A DNA stretch of 64,000 nt, from assembly GCF_023746615.1 (NCBI RefSeq), contig NZ_CP082275.1, positions 3,694,659 to 3,758,658 on the forward strand. The letters run 5' to 3'. Position 1 is the stretch's first letter. Every line of letters begins with the position of its first letter. This stretch comes from Grimontia kaedaensis. GTDB lineage: Bacteria > Pseudomonadota > Gammaproteobacteria > Enterobacterales > Vibrionaceae. The position numbers and the translations under genes were made by a program. Below, one piece after another: positions 47,714-57,611 of the stretch. The notes below the pieces were generated by a model that saw only the letters and a list, made by a program, of their open reading frames with translations, did not search any database and had not been told where the DNA came from.

Positions 47714-48580
47714 TTACACCGCAGCAGCACCGGAGACAATCTCCGACAGCTCTTGGGTAATTGCAGCCTGACGGGCTTTGTTATACACCAGTTGCAGTTC
47801 ATCAATCAGATTCCCTGCATTGTCTGTTGCAGCCTTCATCGCAACCATTCGCGCTGCTTGTTCACAGGCGAGGTTTTCTACCACACCTTGATAAACCTGA
47901 GATTCAACATAGCGAACCAACAGGGTATCAAGCAGTGGTTTTGGCTCAGGCTCATAGATGTAGTCCCAAGCATGGTTGCGCTGCATTTCTTCGTCTTCCG
48001 ACTTAGGCAAAGGCAGCAATTGATCGATCACTGGGTCCTGCGTCATGGTGTTCACAAACTTGTTGTAAACCAGATACAGACGATCCAGTTGGCCTTCATC
48101 ATATTTCTTCAGCATCACACCGACGGTACCGATCAAATCTTCCAGTGATGGGCTGTCACCCAGACCAGAAACTTGCGCGGATACGTTGCCGCCGTAGCTG
48201 TTAAAGAATGCAGTCGCTTTAGCGCCGATCAGTGCAGTTTCAACTTCTACACCTTTTTGGCTGTAAGCCTGCATATCTGTGATAGCACGTTTGAACAGGT
48301 TAATGTTCAGGCCACCACACAGACCACGGTCTGAAGATACGATGATGTAACCGACGCGCTTGGCTTCACGCTCTTCCAGATATGGATGGCGGTATTCAAG
48401 GTTACCAAGTGCGACATGACCGATCACTTTGCGCATAGTAGTCGCGTATGGACGGGAGGCTTCCATTGCGTCTTGCGAACGACGCATTTTAGAAGCGGCA
48501 ACCATTTCCATCGCTTTGGTGATCTTCTGTGTACTTTTTACACTTCCGATCTTGTTACGAATTTCTTTTGCGCCGGCCAT
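47714..48580 (-). CDS. atpG: ATP synthase F1 gamma subunit
   Basis: 288 residues, central rotor shaft. N-terminal helix MAGAKEIRNKIGSVKSTQKI, SDRGLCGGLN, and the conserved C-terminal helix NKARQAAITQELSEIVSGAAA. Normal length and order. Confidence 0.98.
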   Translation of the reverse strand: MAGAKEIRNKIGSVKSTQKITKAMEMVAASKMRRSQDAMEASRPYATTMRKVIGHVALGNLEYRHPYLEEREAKRVGYIIVSSDRGLCGGLNINLFKRAITDMQAYSQKGVEVETALIGAKATAFFNSYGGNVSAQVSGLGDSPSLEDLIGTVGVMLKKYDEGQLDRLYLVYNKFVNTMTQDPVIDQLLPLPKSEDEEMQRNHAWDYIYEPEPKPLLDTLLVRYVESQVYQGVVENLACEQAARMVAMKAATDNAGNLIDELQLVYNKARQAAITQELSEIVSGAAAV

Positions 48581-48625
48581 CGTTACTCTCCGTTATTAGA
48601 AGGCCGCAGAGCGGCCTTCTACGCA

Positions 48626-50167
48626 TTACCAGGTTTGCGTTGCTTTGAAGTCTTCAACCAGCTTAGCCAGTTGCGCTTCAATGTCGCCGTTGTAGTCGCC
48701 AGTCTCATCGATCTGTGCAACCAGCTCAGCAAACGTACCTTTAGCGTATGCAAGCAGAGCAGATTCGAAATCAGCCAGTTTGGTCAGCTCAACGTCTGAC
48801 AGGTAGCCTTTTTCCGCAGCAAAAATCATCAATCCCTGCTCAAACACAGACATTGGTGCGTATTGCTTCTGCTTCATCAGTTCAGTTACTTTCTGACCGT
48901 GATCCAGCTGCTTCTTAGTTGCATCGTCCAGGTCAGAAGAGAACTGAGCAAATGCTGCCAGTTCGCGGTACTGAGCCAGAGCGGTACGAATACCACCAGA
49001 TAGCTTCTTGATGATCTTGGTCTGTGCTGAACCACCTACACGGGATACTGAGATACCTGGGTCAACTGCTGGACGGATACCTGCGTTAAACAGTTCCGAT
49101 TGCAGGAAGATCTGACCGTCAGTGATCGAGATAACGTTGGTTGGTACGAACGCAGATACGTCACCCGCTTGGGTTTCGATGATTGGCAGTGCGGTCAAAG
49201 AACCTGTTTTACCAGTCACTTCACCATTGGTGAACTTAGCAACGTAGTCAGCGTTAACACGTGCAGCACGCTCCAGCAGACGAGAGTGGAGATAGAAAAC
49301 GTCACCTGGGAATGCTTCACGGCCTGGTGGACGACGCAGCAACAGAGAAATCTGACGGTAAGCAACAGCTTGCTTAGACAGATCATCGTATACGATCAGC
49401 GCGTCTTCACCACGGTCACGGAAGTACTCACCCATCGCACAACCCGCGTAAGGCGCAAGGTATTGCAATGCCGCTGCTTCAGAAGCAGATGCAACAACAA
49501 CGATGGTGTTTTTCAGTGCGTCGTGCTCTTCCAGTTTGCGAACCACGTTAGCAATGGTTGACGCTTTCTGGCCGATAGCAACATAGATAGAGAAGATACC
49601 AGAGTTCTTCTGGTTAATGATCGCATCGATTGCCAGCGCCGTTTTACCGGTCTGACGGTCACCGATAACCAGCTCACGCTGACCACGGCCGATTGGGATC
49701 ATTGCATCAACTGCTTTGTAACCGGTCTGTACTGGCTGGTCTACCGACTGACGTGCAATTACGCCAGGTGCAATCACTTCTACAGGAGAAGTCAGTGCTG
49801 CGTTGATAGGACCTTTACCGTCAATTGGCTCACCCAGAGTGTTAACCACACGGCCCAGTAGCTCAGGACCTACTGGAACTTCAAGAATACGACCAGTACC
49901 GGTTACTTTCATGCCTTCCTGAAGGTCGGCATAAGGACCCATAACAACCGCACCTACAGAATCACGCTCAAGGTTGAGCGCCAGTGCGAAACGGTTGCCA
50001 GGTAGTTCAATCATTTCACCTTGCATAGCATCTGCAAGGCCATGGATGCGAATGATACCGTCGCTGACTGACACGATGGTACCTTCGTTGCGTGCTTCAC
50101 TAACAACGTTGAATTTTTCAATACGCTGTTTGATCAGATCGCTAATTTCCGTGGAATTAAGTTGCAT
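48626..50167 (-). CDS. atpA: ATP synthase F1 alpha subunit
   Basis: 513 residues from MQLNSTEISDLIKQRI; the open frame runs 11 codons further upstream but the family starts here. P-loop GDRQTGKTALAID and the signature PAVDPGISVSRVG are present. Non-catalytic nucleotide-binding partner of beta. 16 bases after atpH. Confidence 0.98.
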   Translation of the reverse strand: MQLNSTEISDLIKQRIEKFNVVSEARNEGTIVSVSDGIIRIHGLADAMQGEMIELPGNRFALALNLERDSVGAVVMGPYADLQEGMKVTGTGRILEVPVGPELLGRVVNTLGEPIDGKGPINAALTSPVEVIAPGVIARQSVDQPVQTGYKAVDAMIPIGRGQRELVIGDRQTGKTALAIDAIINQKNSGIFSIYVAIGQKASTIANVVRKLEEHDALKNTIVVVASASEAAALQYLAPYAGCAMGEYFRDRGEDALIVYDDLSKQAVAYRQISLLLRRPPGREAFPGDVFYLHSRLLERAARVNADYVAKFTNGEVTGKTGSLTALPIIETQAGDVSAFVPTNVISITDGQIFLQSELFNAGIRPAVDPGISVSRVGGSAQTKIIKKLSGGIRTALAQYRELAAFAQFSSDLDDATKKQLDHGQKVTELMKQKQYAPMSVFEQGLMIFAAEKGYLSDVELTKLADFESALLAYAKGTFAELVAQIDETGDYNGDIEAQLAKLVEDFKATQTW

Positions 50168-50183
50168 GCTCCAATTCCCCAAA

Positions 50184-50717
50184 TCAAGACTGCAATGCAT
50201 CGCTCAGGCGGCGCATACGGCCGCTAACTGAGTTATCGATGATCAAGTCTCCAGCTCGAATCACAACCCCGGCAACCAGGGTCTCGTCTACACTACAGTT
50301 CAGCTTCACTTTTCGCTCAAGGCGGGCTTCCAGCTTGCTTTCAATAGCGTCCAGCTGCGCTTGTTCCAGCGCGACAGCAGAGGTGACCTCAACGTCAACT
50401 TGCTTTTCTAATTCACGGCGAAGTGCCATGAACTGGACAGTTACTTCCGGCAACGCTTTTAGGCGTCCGTTTTCAGCCATCACCTTAATCAGGTTCTGGC
50501 CGAATTCATTGAGCTGCTCACCGCACACTGAGAGAAAAATCTCAGTCAACTTTTCAGCTGAATAAGAGCCATCGAGAAAATCTGCGATGGTTTCATTGCG
50601 GGCAACTTCAGCAGCAAAAGCCAGCATTTCAGACCATTGGTCCAATTCGCCTTTTTCTACTGCCAGATCGAAGGCTGCTTTAGCGTAGGGGCGTGCGATG
50701 GTAGTCAGTTCAGACAT
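50184..50717 (-). CDS. atpH: ATP synthase F1 delta subunit
   Basis: 177 residues, peripheral-stalk link between F1 alpha and the b subunits. MSELTTIARPYAKAAFDLAV at the N-terminus and VIRAGDLIIDNSVSGRMRRL near the C-terminus. AGGAGGGG precedes the start. Between atpF and atpA. Confidence 0.97.
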   Translation of the reverse strand: MSELTTIARPYAKAAFDLAVEKGELDQWSEMLAFAAEVARNETIADFLDGSYSAEKLTEIFLSVCGEQLNEFGQNLIKVMAENGRLKALPEVTVQFMALRRELEKQVDVEVTSAVALEQAQLDAIESKLEARLERKVKLNCSVDETLVAGVVIRAGDLIIDNSVSGRMRRLSDALQS

Positions 50718-50732
50718 AGCTGCCCCTCCTTC

Positions 50733-51203
50733 TTAAAGTTCTGCAGTGATTTTATCGAGAATATCTTTATGAGCATTTTCGTCGATTGAACGCTCAAGGA
50801 TTTTCTCAGCACCGATTACGGCCAGAGTTGCAACTTGTTTGCGCAGTTCATCGCGGGCACGGTTGCGCTCAGCTTCCAGTTCAGCCTTTCCTTGGTTAAG
50901 GATATTTTCACGCTCAGAAGATGCTTCTTCGCGGGCTTCATCAAGAATTTGTGCTTTACGCTTATTCGCCGAATCGATGATCTCAGTTGCAGCGCGCTTT
51001 GCTTCTTTCAATTGATCAGAAGCATTAGCCTGGGCCAAATCCAGGTCTTTCGCGGCACGCTCAGCCGCCGCAAGACCGTCAGCAATTTTCTTCTGACGCT
51101 CTTCAATCGCTTGCATGATTGGTGGCCATACATACTTCATGCAGAACCACACAAACATGGAAAACGCGATCGCCTGGCCGATAAGAGTAGCGTTCATATT
51201 CAT
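50733..51203 (-). CDS. atpF: ATP synthase Fo b subunit
   Basis: 156 residues from MNMNATLIGQAIAF, the length of E. coli b; the frame extends seven codons upstream without family support. One N-terminal membrane helix (about 7-27), then a long charged coiled coil forming the peripheral stalk. Confidence 0.97.
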   Translation of the reverse strand: MNMNATLIGQAIAFSMFVWFCMKYVWPPIMQAIEERQKKIADGLAAAERAAKDLDLAQANASDQLKEAKRAATEIIDSANKRKAQILDEAREEASSERENILNQGKAELEAERNRARDELRKQVATLAVIGAEKILERSIDENAHKDILDKITAEL

Positions 51204-51252
51204 AACTGCTTCTCCATCTCCCAATAGTTAACTACAGGTATAATCAGGCGAC

Positions 51253-51510
51253 TTAACCCAGCTGACCAACGAATGGGTTTGCAAAGGTGAACAGCAGTGC
51301 GATTACGATACCGATCATTGGAACCGCATCCAGCAGACCAGCGATGATGAACATCTTAACTTGCAGCATTGGAGCCATTTCTGGTTGACGAGCCGCACCT
51401 TCAAGGAATTTACCGCCAAGCAGTGCGAAGCCGATCGCTGTACCCAGGGAAGCAAGACCTACAATGATGCCAACGGCAATTGCAGAAAAGCTCAATAAAG
51501 TTTCCATCAC
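51253..51510 (-). CDS. atpE: ATP synthase Fo c subunit
   Basis: 85-residue hairpin of two membrane helices joined by the polar loop ARQPE (40-44). Asp61 in GLLDAVPMIG is the ion-binding carboxylate. The residues typical of Na+ c-rings are not seen, so protons are the likely coupling ion. Confidence 0.98.
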   Translation of the reverse strand: MMETLLSFSAIAVGIIVGLASLGTAIGFALLGGKFLEGAARQPEMAPMLQVKMFIIAGLLDAVPMIGIVIALLFTFANPFVGQLG

Positions 51511-51581
51511 TATCTCCAGTTTCTTGTTGTCGGCTTATATGCCGGAAGGTCGAACAAAGTTGCTTACTAAAAAATCTTTTA

Positions 51582-52385
51582 TTAATGCGAGTCTTCATGT
51601 GCCTGAGACAGGTACACAATGGTCAACATCATAAAGACGAACGCTTGGATGGTAATAACCAGAATGTGGAAGATTGCCCACGGTAATGAACCCAACCATT
51701 GCGCCCACCACGGCAGAAGAGCCGCAATAAGGATAAATACCACTTCACCTGCGAACATGTTACCGAACAGACGCATGCCGAGTGAGATTGGTTTCGCTAG
51801 CAGCGATACCACTTCAAGCAGCAGGTTGAACGGGATCATGAGAGGGTGATTGAACGGGTGAAGAGCCAGCTCTTTTGCAAAGCCACCTAGGCCTTTGATC
51901 TTGATGCTGTAGTAAATCATCAAGAAGAACACGCCCAGCGCCATTGCCAGTGTGATATTTACGTCAGCTGTCGGTACGACCTTCATATAAGGGATACCAA
52001 GCTGTTCCGCTGGATAAGGAATAAAATCGATAGGAACCAGGTCCATCGTATTCATCAGGAATATCCAAACGAAAATGGTCAGAGCCAAAGGCGCGATCAG
52101 TGGATTCTTTCCATGGAAGGTTTCACGAACGTTTTCATCAACGAACTCCACCAACATTTCCACAAAACACTGAAGCTTGCCTGGAACTCCTGTTGTAGCT
52201 TTTTTCGCCACTGCACGGAACAGCCATAGAAAGCCGATACCGATGGCAATAGAGAAAAACAGGCTATCAATATGCACCGACCAGAAGCTACCTTCCTCCA
52301 CCAGACCAAGCTTGTCCGAAGACAGGTTGGTTAAGTGGTGGGAGATATAACCGGAGGGTGTAAGCGCTTCACCTGGCGCAGCCAT
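51582..52385 (-). CDS. atpB: ATP synthase Fo a subunit
   Basis: 267 residues with five or six membrane helices. The essential arginine lies in ISLGMRLFGNMFAGE, equivalent to E. coli Arg210. Forms the proton half-channels against the c-ring. Preceded by atpI after eight bases. Confidence 0.98.
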   Translation of the reverse strand: MAAPGEALTPSGYISHHLTNLSSDKLGLVEEGSFWSVHIDSLFFSIAIGIGFLWLFRAVAKKATTGVPGKLQCFVEMLVEFVDENVRETFHGKNPLIAPLALTIFVWIFLMNTMDLVPIDFIPYPAEQLGIPYMKVVPTADVNITLAMALGVFFLMIYYSIKIKGLGGFAKELALHPFNHPLMIPFNLLLEVVSLLAKPISLGMRLFGNMFAGEVVFILIAALLPWWAQWLGSLPWAIFHILVITIQAFVFMMLTIVYLSQAHEDSH

Positions 52386-52393
52386 AACTCATC

Positions 52394-52783
52394 CTATTTG
52401 TTGTTGTTAATGAATAAAACTGGCGCGAGGATATTAATTCCAAGTACCAGCAAATAGGTCAGTTTGAGGGGAACAAGTTCCACCTCGGCATACAGGTAAA
52501 CAACGGAAAACAGCGCGACGGTAAGCAGAATTTTGAGCACTTCGCCGCTGTAGAAGGATGCCACAACGAGCTTTGCTGCTCTTGCTCCACTAAAAAGGAA
52601 TGCACACAATGCAAAGGCTGCGTTGGCGATTACGAAAATGCCACCGCCAATGAGTGCGGAAATTCCCCAGTCGACATTGATGGTGGTGACCATCAAGATT
52701 GCCGTTGCTAACACGACGCACGCCTGTAACAGCAGCAACCTTTTCGCAAGCTTGCGACCTGGTCGCGTGAGCGTCGATACCAT
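52394..52783 (-). CDS. atpI: ATP synthase accessory protein AtpI
   Basis: 129 residues from MVSTLTRPGRKLAKRLL, chosen because GAGGA precedes it and the length fits; the frame is open 11 codons further. Four hydrophobic helices. Thought to assist c-ring assembly or magnesium supply. First gene of the operon. Confidence 0.92.
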   Translation of the reverse strand: MVSTLTRPGRKLAKRLLLLQACVVLATAILMVTTINVDWGISALIGGGIFVIANAAFALCAFLFSGARAAKLVVASFYSGEVLKILLTVALFSVVYLYAEVELVPLKLTYLLVLGINILAPVLFINNNK

Positions 52784-52842
52784 GTATTCGTTCCTCGATT
52801 CCTTTCCTCTTAGCACCTTGTCGTGCTGGGAAAACTGCGAAA

Positions 52843-52870
52843 ATTATACGGGTCGCCCTTTTGAATGCAA
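52843..52870 (-). promoter_or_regulatory. Promoter of the atp operon
   Basis: Minus strand -35 TTGCAT (52865-52870), 16-base spacer, -10 TATAAT (52843-52848), 60 bases before the atpI start. Confidence 0.75.
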
Positions 52871-52962
52871 TCTCATCACATCAAAAAGGGAGACTAAATT
52901 TTACAACAGGGTAACCTGATCACAGTAAGCAAAAATATGTAACAAAAACCCAACGCGTTACG

Positions 52963-53856
52963 TCACACTTCTTCGCCTAGAATTGCAAGAATTTGCATAA
53001 GTTTTTCGTTCTGATCAAAGCTGATGACCAACTTACCACTGCCACTCTTGCCTTGAGACAGGCTAACAGATGTGCCTAGCTTGTCAGTCAACCTATCCTG
53101 CACAGCAGCCAATTTTGATGACACTGGTTCCGGCGTTTTTTCAACGGCCGGGGTCAGGAGTTTTTTCACCAAGGCTTCGGTCTGTCTTACTGTGAGTTTT
53201 TTGTTGACGGAGACCAGTGCTGCCTCTATCTGAGCGTCACCTTCCAATGCCAATAGAGCACGCGCATGCCCCATTTCCAATTGGCGTCCGGACAACAGTT
53301 TCTTTACGCCAACTTGAAGGCCATTCAGTCGCAAAAGATTACTGATGGTGGTGCGGGATTTGCCCAGCGCTTCAGCCAATTGTTGGTGGGTAAGAGAAAA
53401 GTCGTGGATGAGACGATCCAGCGCTTCCGCCTCTTCCATCGCATTGAGATCTTCGCGTTGGATGTTCTCAATCAGTGCGATGGCGCTCGCAGCTTTGTCA
53501 TTTAGTTCACGAACAAGACAAGGGACATGGGTCAATCCGGCGATTTTTGACGCTCTGAAACGACGTTCACCGGCAATAATTTCGTACTGGTTGTCATCAA
53601 GATGACGCACGACCAACGGTTGAATTACGCCTTGTGCGCGGATTGATTCTGCCAGCTCTTCCAGTGCTTCCTGCGCCATATCCTGACGCGGCTGATAAAC
53701 ACCTGGACGCAATGCCGCTAATGGCAAATGCTGCAGCTCACTGTTGTTTACAGCTTCTTGGGTATCTTTGTTCAGATCGACACGCGCTTGTGCCCTGGCA
53801 CTGGTGGCCAGTAGCGCATCGAGTCCTTTACCCAACCCACGTTTGGTAGCGTTCAT
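52963..53856 (-). CDS. parB: Chromosome partitioning protein ParB
   Basis: 297 residues, binds parS near oriC and spreads with CTP. N-terminal box II motif IIAGERRFRASKIAGL and LIENIQREDLNAMEEAEAL are typical, then a helix-turn-helix (THQQLAEALGKSRTTISNLL) and a C-terminal dimer domain. 10 bases after parA. No convincing parS was found in the window. Confidence 0.97.
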   Translation of the reverse strand: MNATKRGLGKGLDALLATSARAQARVDLNKDTQEAVNNSELQHLPLAALRPGVYQPRQDMAQEALEELAESIRAQGVIQPLVVRHLDDNQYEIIAGERRFRASKIAGLTHVPCLVRELNDKAASAIALIENIQREDLNAMEEAEALDRLIHDFSLTHQQLAEALGKSRTTISNLLRLNGLQVGVKKLLSGRQLEMGHARALLALEGDAQIEAALVSVNKKLTVRQTEALVKKLLTPAVEKTPEPVSSKLAAVQDRLTDKLGTSVSLSQGKSGSGKLVISFDQNEKLMQILAILGEEV

Positions 53857-53866
53857 TCACGTTCCT

Positions 53867-54661
53867 TTAAGACGCGTTGGCAATGGCCTGTCTGGCCTGC
53901 TCTTCCCGTCGCAATATTTCACCGGCTAATGCCAGGTATGACTTGGCACCGCTGGAGTATTTGTCGTAATACATAGCTGGCTTGCCGTGACTCGGCGCTT
54001 CAGCCAAACGCACATTGCGAGGGATGACAGTACGGTAGACCTTGTCTCCAAAGTGTTTTTTGATCTGTTCAGACACTTCTGTCGCCAGACGATTTCGCGG
54101 ATCGTACATGGTTCTTAGTAAGCCTTCCACATGTAAGTCAGCGTTTACTACGCTTGCAAGCTTACTGATGGTATCCATCAATGCAGTCAGGCCTTCCAAT
54201 GCAAAGTATTCACACTGCATCGGCACCAGTACAGAATTTGCCGCCGTCATGGCATTGATTGTAAGAAGGTTAAGAGAAGGGGGACAATCAATGAAGATGA
54301 AATCATAGTTTTCACGAATGTCGGCTAATGCGTTGCGCAGCCTCACTTCGCGGGCAAACACTTCCATGAGTTTGATTTCTGCCGCGGTGACATCTCCATT
54401 GGCGGCTATCAGGTGATAACCGCCCGTGGTCTCTGTCACCACCACATCGTTAAACGGGGTCTCTTCAACTAGCAAATCATAGGCGGTGGCATGAACGTCG
54501 TATTTGTCCACACCACTGGCCATGGTTGCGTTGCCCTGCGGGTCTAGGTCAATCACCAACACCTTACGCTGAGTCGCTGCCAGCGACGCAGCCAAGTTGA
54601 TACAGGTCGTTGTTTTACCAACGCCTCCCTTTTGGTTTGCAACAGCAATGACTTTTCCCAC
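53867..54661 (-). CDS. parA: Chromosome partitioning ATPase ParA
   Basis: 264 residues. Deviant Walker A KGGVGKTT at residues 11-18, Walker A' VLVIDLDPQGNAT and the FIFIDCPPSLN box. Acts with ParB to move origins. Downstream of rsmG on the same strand, the standard oriC-proximal order mnmG-rsmG-parA-parB. Confidence 0.98.
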   Translation of the reverse strand: MGKVIAVANQKGGVGKTTTCINLAASLAATQRKVLVIDLDPQGNATMASGVDKYDVHATAYDLLVEETPFNDVVVTETTGGYHLIAANGDVTAAEIKLMEVFAREVRLRNALADIRENYDFIFIDCPPSLNLLTINAMTAANSVLVPMQCEYFALEGLTALMDTISKLASVVNADLHVEGLLRTMYDPRNRLATEVSEQIKKHFGDKVYRTVIPRNVRLAEAPSHGKPAMYYDKYSSGAKSYLALAGEILRREEQARQAIANAS

Positions 54662-54683
54662 AAGACGACCTCGCCTAATAATC

Positions 54684-55298
54684 CTATCTAGCCAAGATTA
54701 CTAGATGACGTTGACCTTCCAATCCTGGAACAGTCAAAGGTTTGATATCTGTCACAGAACATCCGGCCGGAAGTTCGTCAATTTCGACTTGATCCACTTG
54801 TCCCTTTAGAGCGAGGAACTGACCTTGTGGCGAAGGGAGGTGATGACACCAGTTCACCATGTCGCTCATGGACGCAAACGCTCGGCTTAATACACCGTCA
54901 AATCCCTGTTCCGGCTGAAAATCTTCGACGCGGCTTTGAACGGGCGTGACATTGGTAATTTTTAGCTCATGCAACACCTGACGGATGAAGCGAATACGCT
55001 TGCCCAAGCTATCGAGCAGTGTGAAGGATTTTTCCGGGTTGATGATTGCAAGCGGGATCCCCGGCAATCCAGGACCTGTCCCCACATCGATGTAACTTTG
55101 GCCATCAAGGTGCTGACTCACCACGATGCTGTCCATGATGTGTTTGACGATCATCTCGTTTGGATCACGCACAGAAGTCAGATTGTACGCTTTGTTCCAT
55201 TTGTTGAGCATTTCAACATAGCCAATTAGTTGGGCTTGTTGCTCAGCAGGGATATTCATCCCTGCCTGTTCAATCAGTTGTGCTAGACGTTGTTTCAC
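54684..55298 (-). CDS. rsmG: 16S rRNA m7G527 methyltransferase
   Basis: 204 residues, SAM-dependent (GidB/RsmG). SAM-binding segment SYIDVGTGPGLPGIPLAI and the upstream WNKAYNLTSVRDPNEMI motif are present. Begins six bases after the mnmG stop; likely co-transcribed. Confidence 0.97.
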   Translation of the reverse strand: MKQRLAQLIEQAGMNIPAEQQAQLIGYVEMLNKWNKAYNLTSVRDPNEMIVKHIMDSIVVSQHLDGQSYIDVGTGPGLPGIPLAIINPEKSFTLLDSLGKRIRFIRQVLHELKITNVTPVQSRVEDFQPEQGFDGVLSRAFASMSDMVNWCHHLPSPQGQFLALKGQVDQVEIDELPAGCSVTDIKPLTVPGLEGQRHLVILAR

Positions 55299-55304
55299 AG
55301 AAAC

Positions 55305-57194
55305 TCAGGCCCCTTTTTTCAGCATGCCTTGTTTTTTCAGATGCACCAGCAGGATAGATATTGCTGCTGGCGTAATACCGGAAATACGTGACGCCTTACC
55401 AATGGTTTCTGGGCGGCTATCTTTCAGTTTTGCCACTACCTCATTCGACAAGCCTTTGATTTGGGAGTAATCCAAATCCATCGGCAAGCGGGTATTTTCG
55501 TGACGGATAGATTTTTCAATCTCGTCTTTCTGGCGGTCGATGTAACCTGCGTATTTCACCTGAATTTCTACTTGTTCAGACGCTTGAATGTCTTCATGCG
55601 CTGGCGAGAATGCTGGAATTTTCACCAGATCGTTGTAAGTCACTTCCGGACGACGCAGTAACTCTTCACCGTTTGCCTCGCGGGACAATGGCGTTTTCAG
55701 GATCGCGTTCAGTGCTTCAGCATGCTCAGAGGCTGGATGAATCCAAGAACTGCGAAGACGCTGCGCTTCCTGCTCCATGTTTTCCAGTTTCTGGTTGAAC
55801 CGGGCCCAGCGTTCATCATCAACCAAACCGAGCTCTCGGCCAGTCTCAGTTAAGCGCATATCCGCGTTGTCTTCGCGTAGCAACAGGCGATATTCAGCAC
55901 GGGAAGTGAACATGCGGTAGGGTTCTTTGGTGCCCATGGTCGATAAATCGTCGATAAGCACGCCCATGTAAGCCTGATCACGTCGAGGACACCAGCCCTC
56001 TTTGTCCTGAGCAAACAATGCGGCGTTTGTACCTGCGAGCAAGCCTTGTGCTGCCGCTTCTTCATAGCCTGTGGTGCCGTTAATTTGACCAGCGAAGAAC
56101 AGGCCTTTGATAAATTTGGTTTCAAAGGTTTGTTTCAGATCGCGCGGATCGAAGAAATCATACTCGATCGCATAACCAGGACGTATCACACGTGCGTTTT
56201 CAAACCCTTTGATCGAACTGATGATCCCCATCTGCACATCAAATGGCAGACTGGTGGAGATCCCATTTGGGTAGAGCTCGTTGGTCGTCAAACCTTCTGG
56301 CTCAACAAAAATCTGGTGTTTATCTTTGTCCGCAAAGCGCATTACCTTGTCTTCAATAGACGGGCAATAGCGTGGGCCTATACCTTCAATCACACCGGCA
56401 TACATCGGACTGCGATCCAGATTACTGCGGATCACATCATGAGTTTTTTCATTGGTGTAGGTGATGTAACAAGGCACCTGGCGCGGATGCTCAGACACAT
56501 TGCCCATAAAAGAAAACACCGGACGTGGGTCATCACCGTGCTGGGTTTGCATCACACTGAAATCAACCGTGCGCGCATCAATGCGTGGTGGTGTGCCTGT
56601 TTTCAGGCGGTCAACACGGAATGGCAGTTCACGGAGGCGATCTGCCAACGCGATCGACGGGGGATCGCCAGCACGGCCGCCGGAGTAATTCTCAAGACCG
56701 ATATGGATTTTTCCACCAAGGAATGTTCCTACCGTCAGTACGACCGAGCGAGCACGGAATTTTAATCCCATTTCCGTCACAACACCTGTCACCTGATCTT
56801 GTTCGACAATCAGGTCATTGACGGCTTGTTGAAACAACATGAGGTTTGGCTGGTTTTCCAATGCTTCGCGAACAGCAGCTTTGTACAACGCGCGGTCAGC
56901 CTGTGCACGGGTTGCACGAACCGCAGGACCTTTAGATGCATTCAGTGTACGGAACTGAATACCACCCTTATCGATCGCACGGGCCATCAAACCGCCCAAT
57001 GCATCGACTTCTTTCACCAGATGTCCTTTTCCGATCCCGCCAATAGCCGGGTTACATGACATTTGCCCCAATGTATCGATGTTGTGTGTCAGCAGAAGGG
57101 TTTGCTGACCCATACGTGCAGCGGCCAATGCGGCTTCCGTACCAGCATGACCACCACCGACAACGATGACATCAAAGTTATCCTGGTAAAACAT
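55305..57194 (-). CDS. mnmG: tRNA uridine 5-carboxymethylaminomethyl modification enzyme MnmG (GidA)
   Basis: 629-residue FAD enzyme that, with MnmE (also in the window), modifies U34 of several tRNAs. FAD loop VIVVGGGHAGTEAALAAARM at the N-terminus, GGIGKGHLVKEVDALGG, and the GTPPRIDARTVD motif. Transcribed away from oriC, so its promoter lies at the origin's edge. Confidence 0.98.
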   Translation of the reverse strand: MFYQDNFDVIVVGGGHAGTEAALAAARMGQQTLLLTHNIDTLGQMSCNPAIGGIGKGHLVKEVDALGGLMARAIDKGGIQFRTLNASKGPAVRATRAQADRALYKAAVREALENQPNLMLFQQAVNDLIVEQDQVTGVVTEMGLKFRARSVVLTVGTFLGGKIHIGLENYSGGRAGDPPSIALADRLRELPFRVDRLKTGTPPRIDARTVDFSVMQTQHGDDPRPVFSFMGNVSEHPRQVPCYITYTNEKTHDVIRSNLDRSPMYAGVIEGIGPRYCPSIEDKVMRFADKDKHQIFVEPEGLTTNELYPNGISTSLPFDVQMGIISSIKGFENARVIRPGYAIEYDFFDPRDLKQTFETKFIKGLFFAGQINGTTGYEEAAAQGLLAGTNAALFAQDKEGWCPRRDQAYMGVLIDDLSTMGTKEPYRMFTSRAEYRLLLREDNADMRLTETGRELGLVDDERWARFNQKLENMEQEAQRLRSSWIHPASEHAEALNAILKTPLSREANGEELLRRPEVTYNDLVKIPAFSPAHEDIQASEQVEIQVKYAGYIDRQKDEIEKSIRHENTRLPMDLDYSQIKGLSNEVVAKLKDSRPETIGKASRISGITPAAISILLVHLKKQGMLKKGA

Positions 57195-57373
57195 GGTGTG
57201 ACCTCAATAGGAATGTGTTGATCGGTTGGTTTAGCAAAAGAGGATCATTCTACAGCTTTTCAGAAACGGAGAGAACCAAAAGTGTGATCTTTGATCGAAG
57301 GCTCTTCTCTTAAAATATATAAAGATCTTTATATAGATCTTTATTTTGATCTCTTATTAGAGAAGACGGTCTT

Positions 57374-57382
57374 TGTGGATAA
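57374..57382 (-). promoter_or_regulatory. DnaA box (R1-like) in oriC
   Basis: TGTGGATAA, exact reverse complement of the TTATCCACA consensus, beside the 13-mer region. Confidence 0.92.
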
Positions 57383-57479
57383 CTGGTAAATGATCAACAT
57401 GATCATGCGTTTAAATAAGATCGTTTTCTGTGTGTTAGCTTGGATCTAGTCTGGTACATTCTGGGATCAAAATGGCACT

Positions 57480-57488
57480 TTATCAACA
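57480..57488 (+). promoter_or_regulatory. Weak DnaA box in oriC
   Basis: TTATCAACA, one mismatch to TTWTNCACA, in the middle of oriC. Confidence 0.45.
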
Positions 57489-57514
57489 GGTCGGAAAGTG
57501 AGGTAAAGTTGTTA

Positions 57515-57523
57515 TTGGGATAA
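57515..57523 (-). promoter_or_regulatory. DnaA box variant in oriC
   Basis: TTGGGATAA, reverse complement TTATCCCAA; the context GGGATAACTATAGGTTGATC parallels the R2 area of E. coli oriC. Confidence 0.6.
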
Positions 57524-57553
57524 CTATAGGTTGATCACCGATTAGATCTATAG

Positions 57554-57562
57554 TTATCCACA
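57554..57562 (+). promoter_or_regulatory. DnaA box (R4-like) in oriC
   Basis: TTATCCACA, perfect consensus, at the mioC-proximal edge. Confidence 0.92.
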
Positions 57563-57611
57563 AAGTGAAGGTCACATTTTTGAATAAATTTTTTGTTCGC
57601 GTTGCACTGAT

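Larger units (their letters stand above)
57303..57562. other. oriC: Chromosome 1 replication origin oriC
   Basis: Between mnmG and mioC, the usual gammaproteobacterial position. An AT-rich unwinding region (57310-57360) contains GATCTTTATATAG, GATCTTTATTTTG and GATCTCTTATTAG; the last equals an E. coli 13-mer as I recall it. DnaA boxes follow in E. coli order: TGTGGATAA next to the 13-mers and TTATCCACA at the far end. I count 14 GATC sites between 57220 and 57548, which fits Dam/SeqA control. Confidence 0.95.

Noticed and set aside
55289..55305. GTTTC-ACA-GAAAC dyad at the rsmG start, considered as parS
   Set aside because: Centre is three bases rather than CACGTG; does not fit ParB sites.
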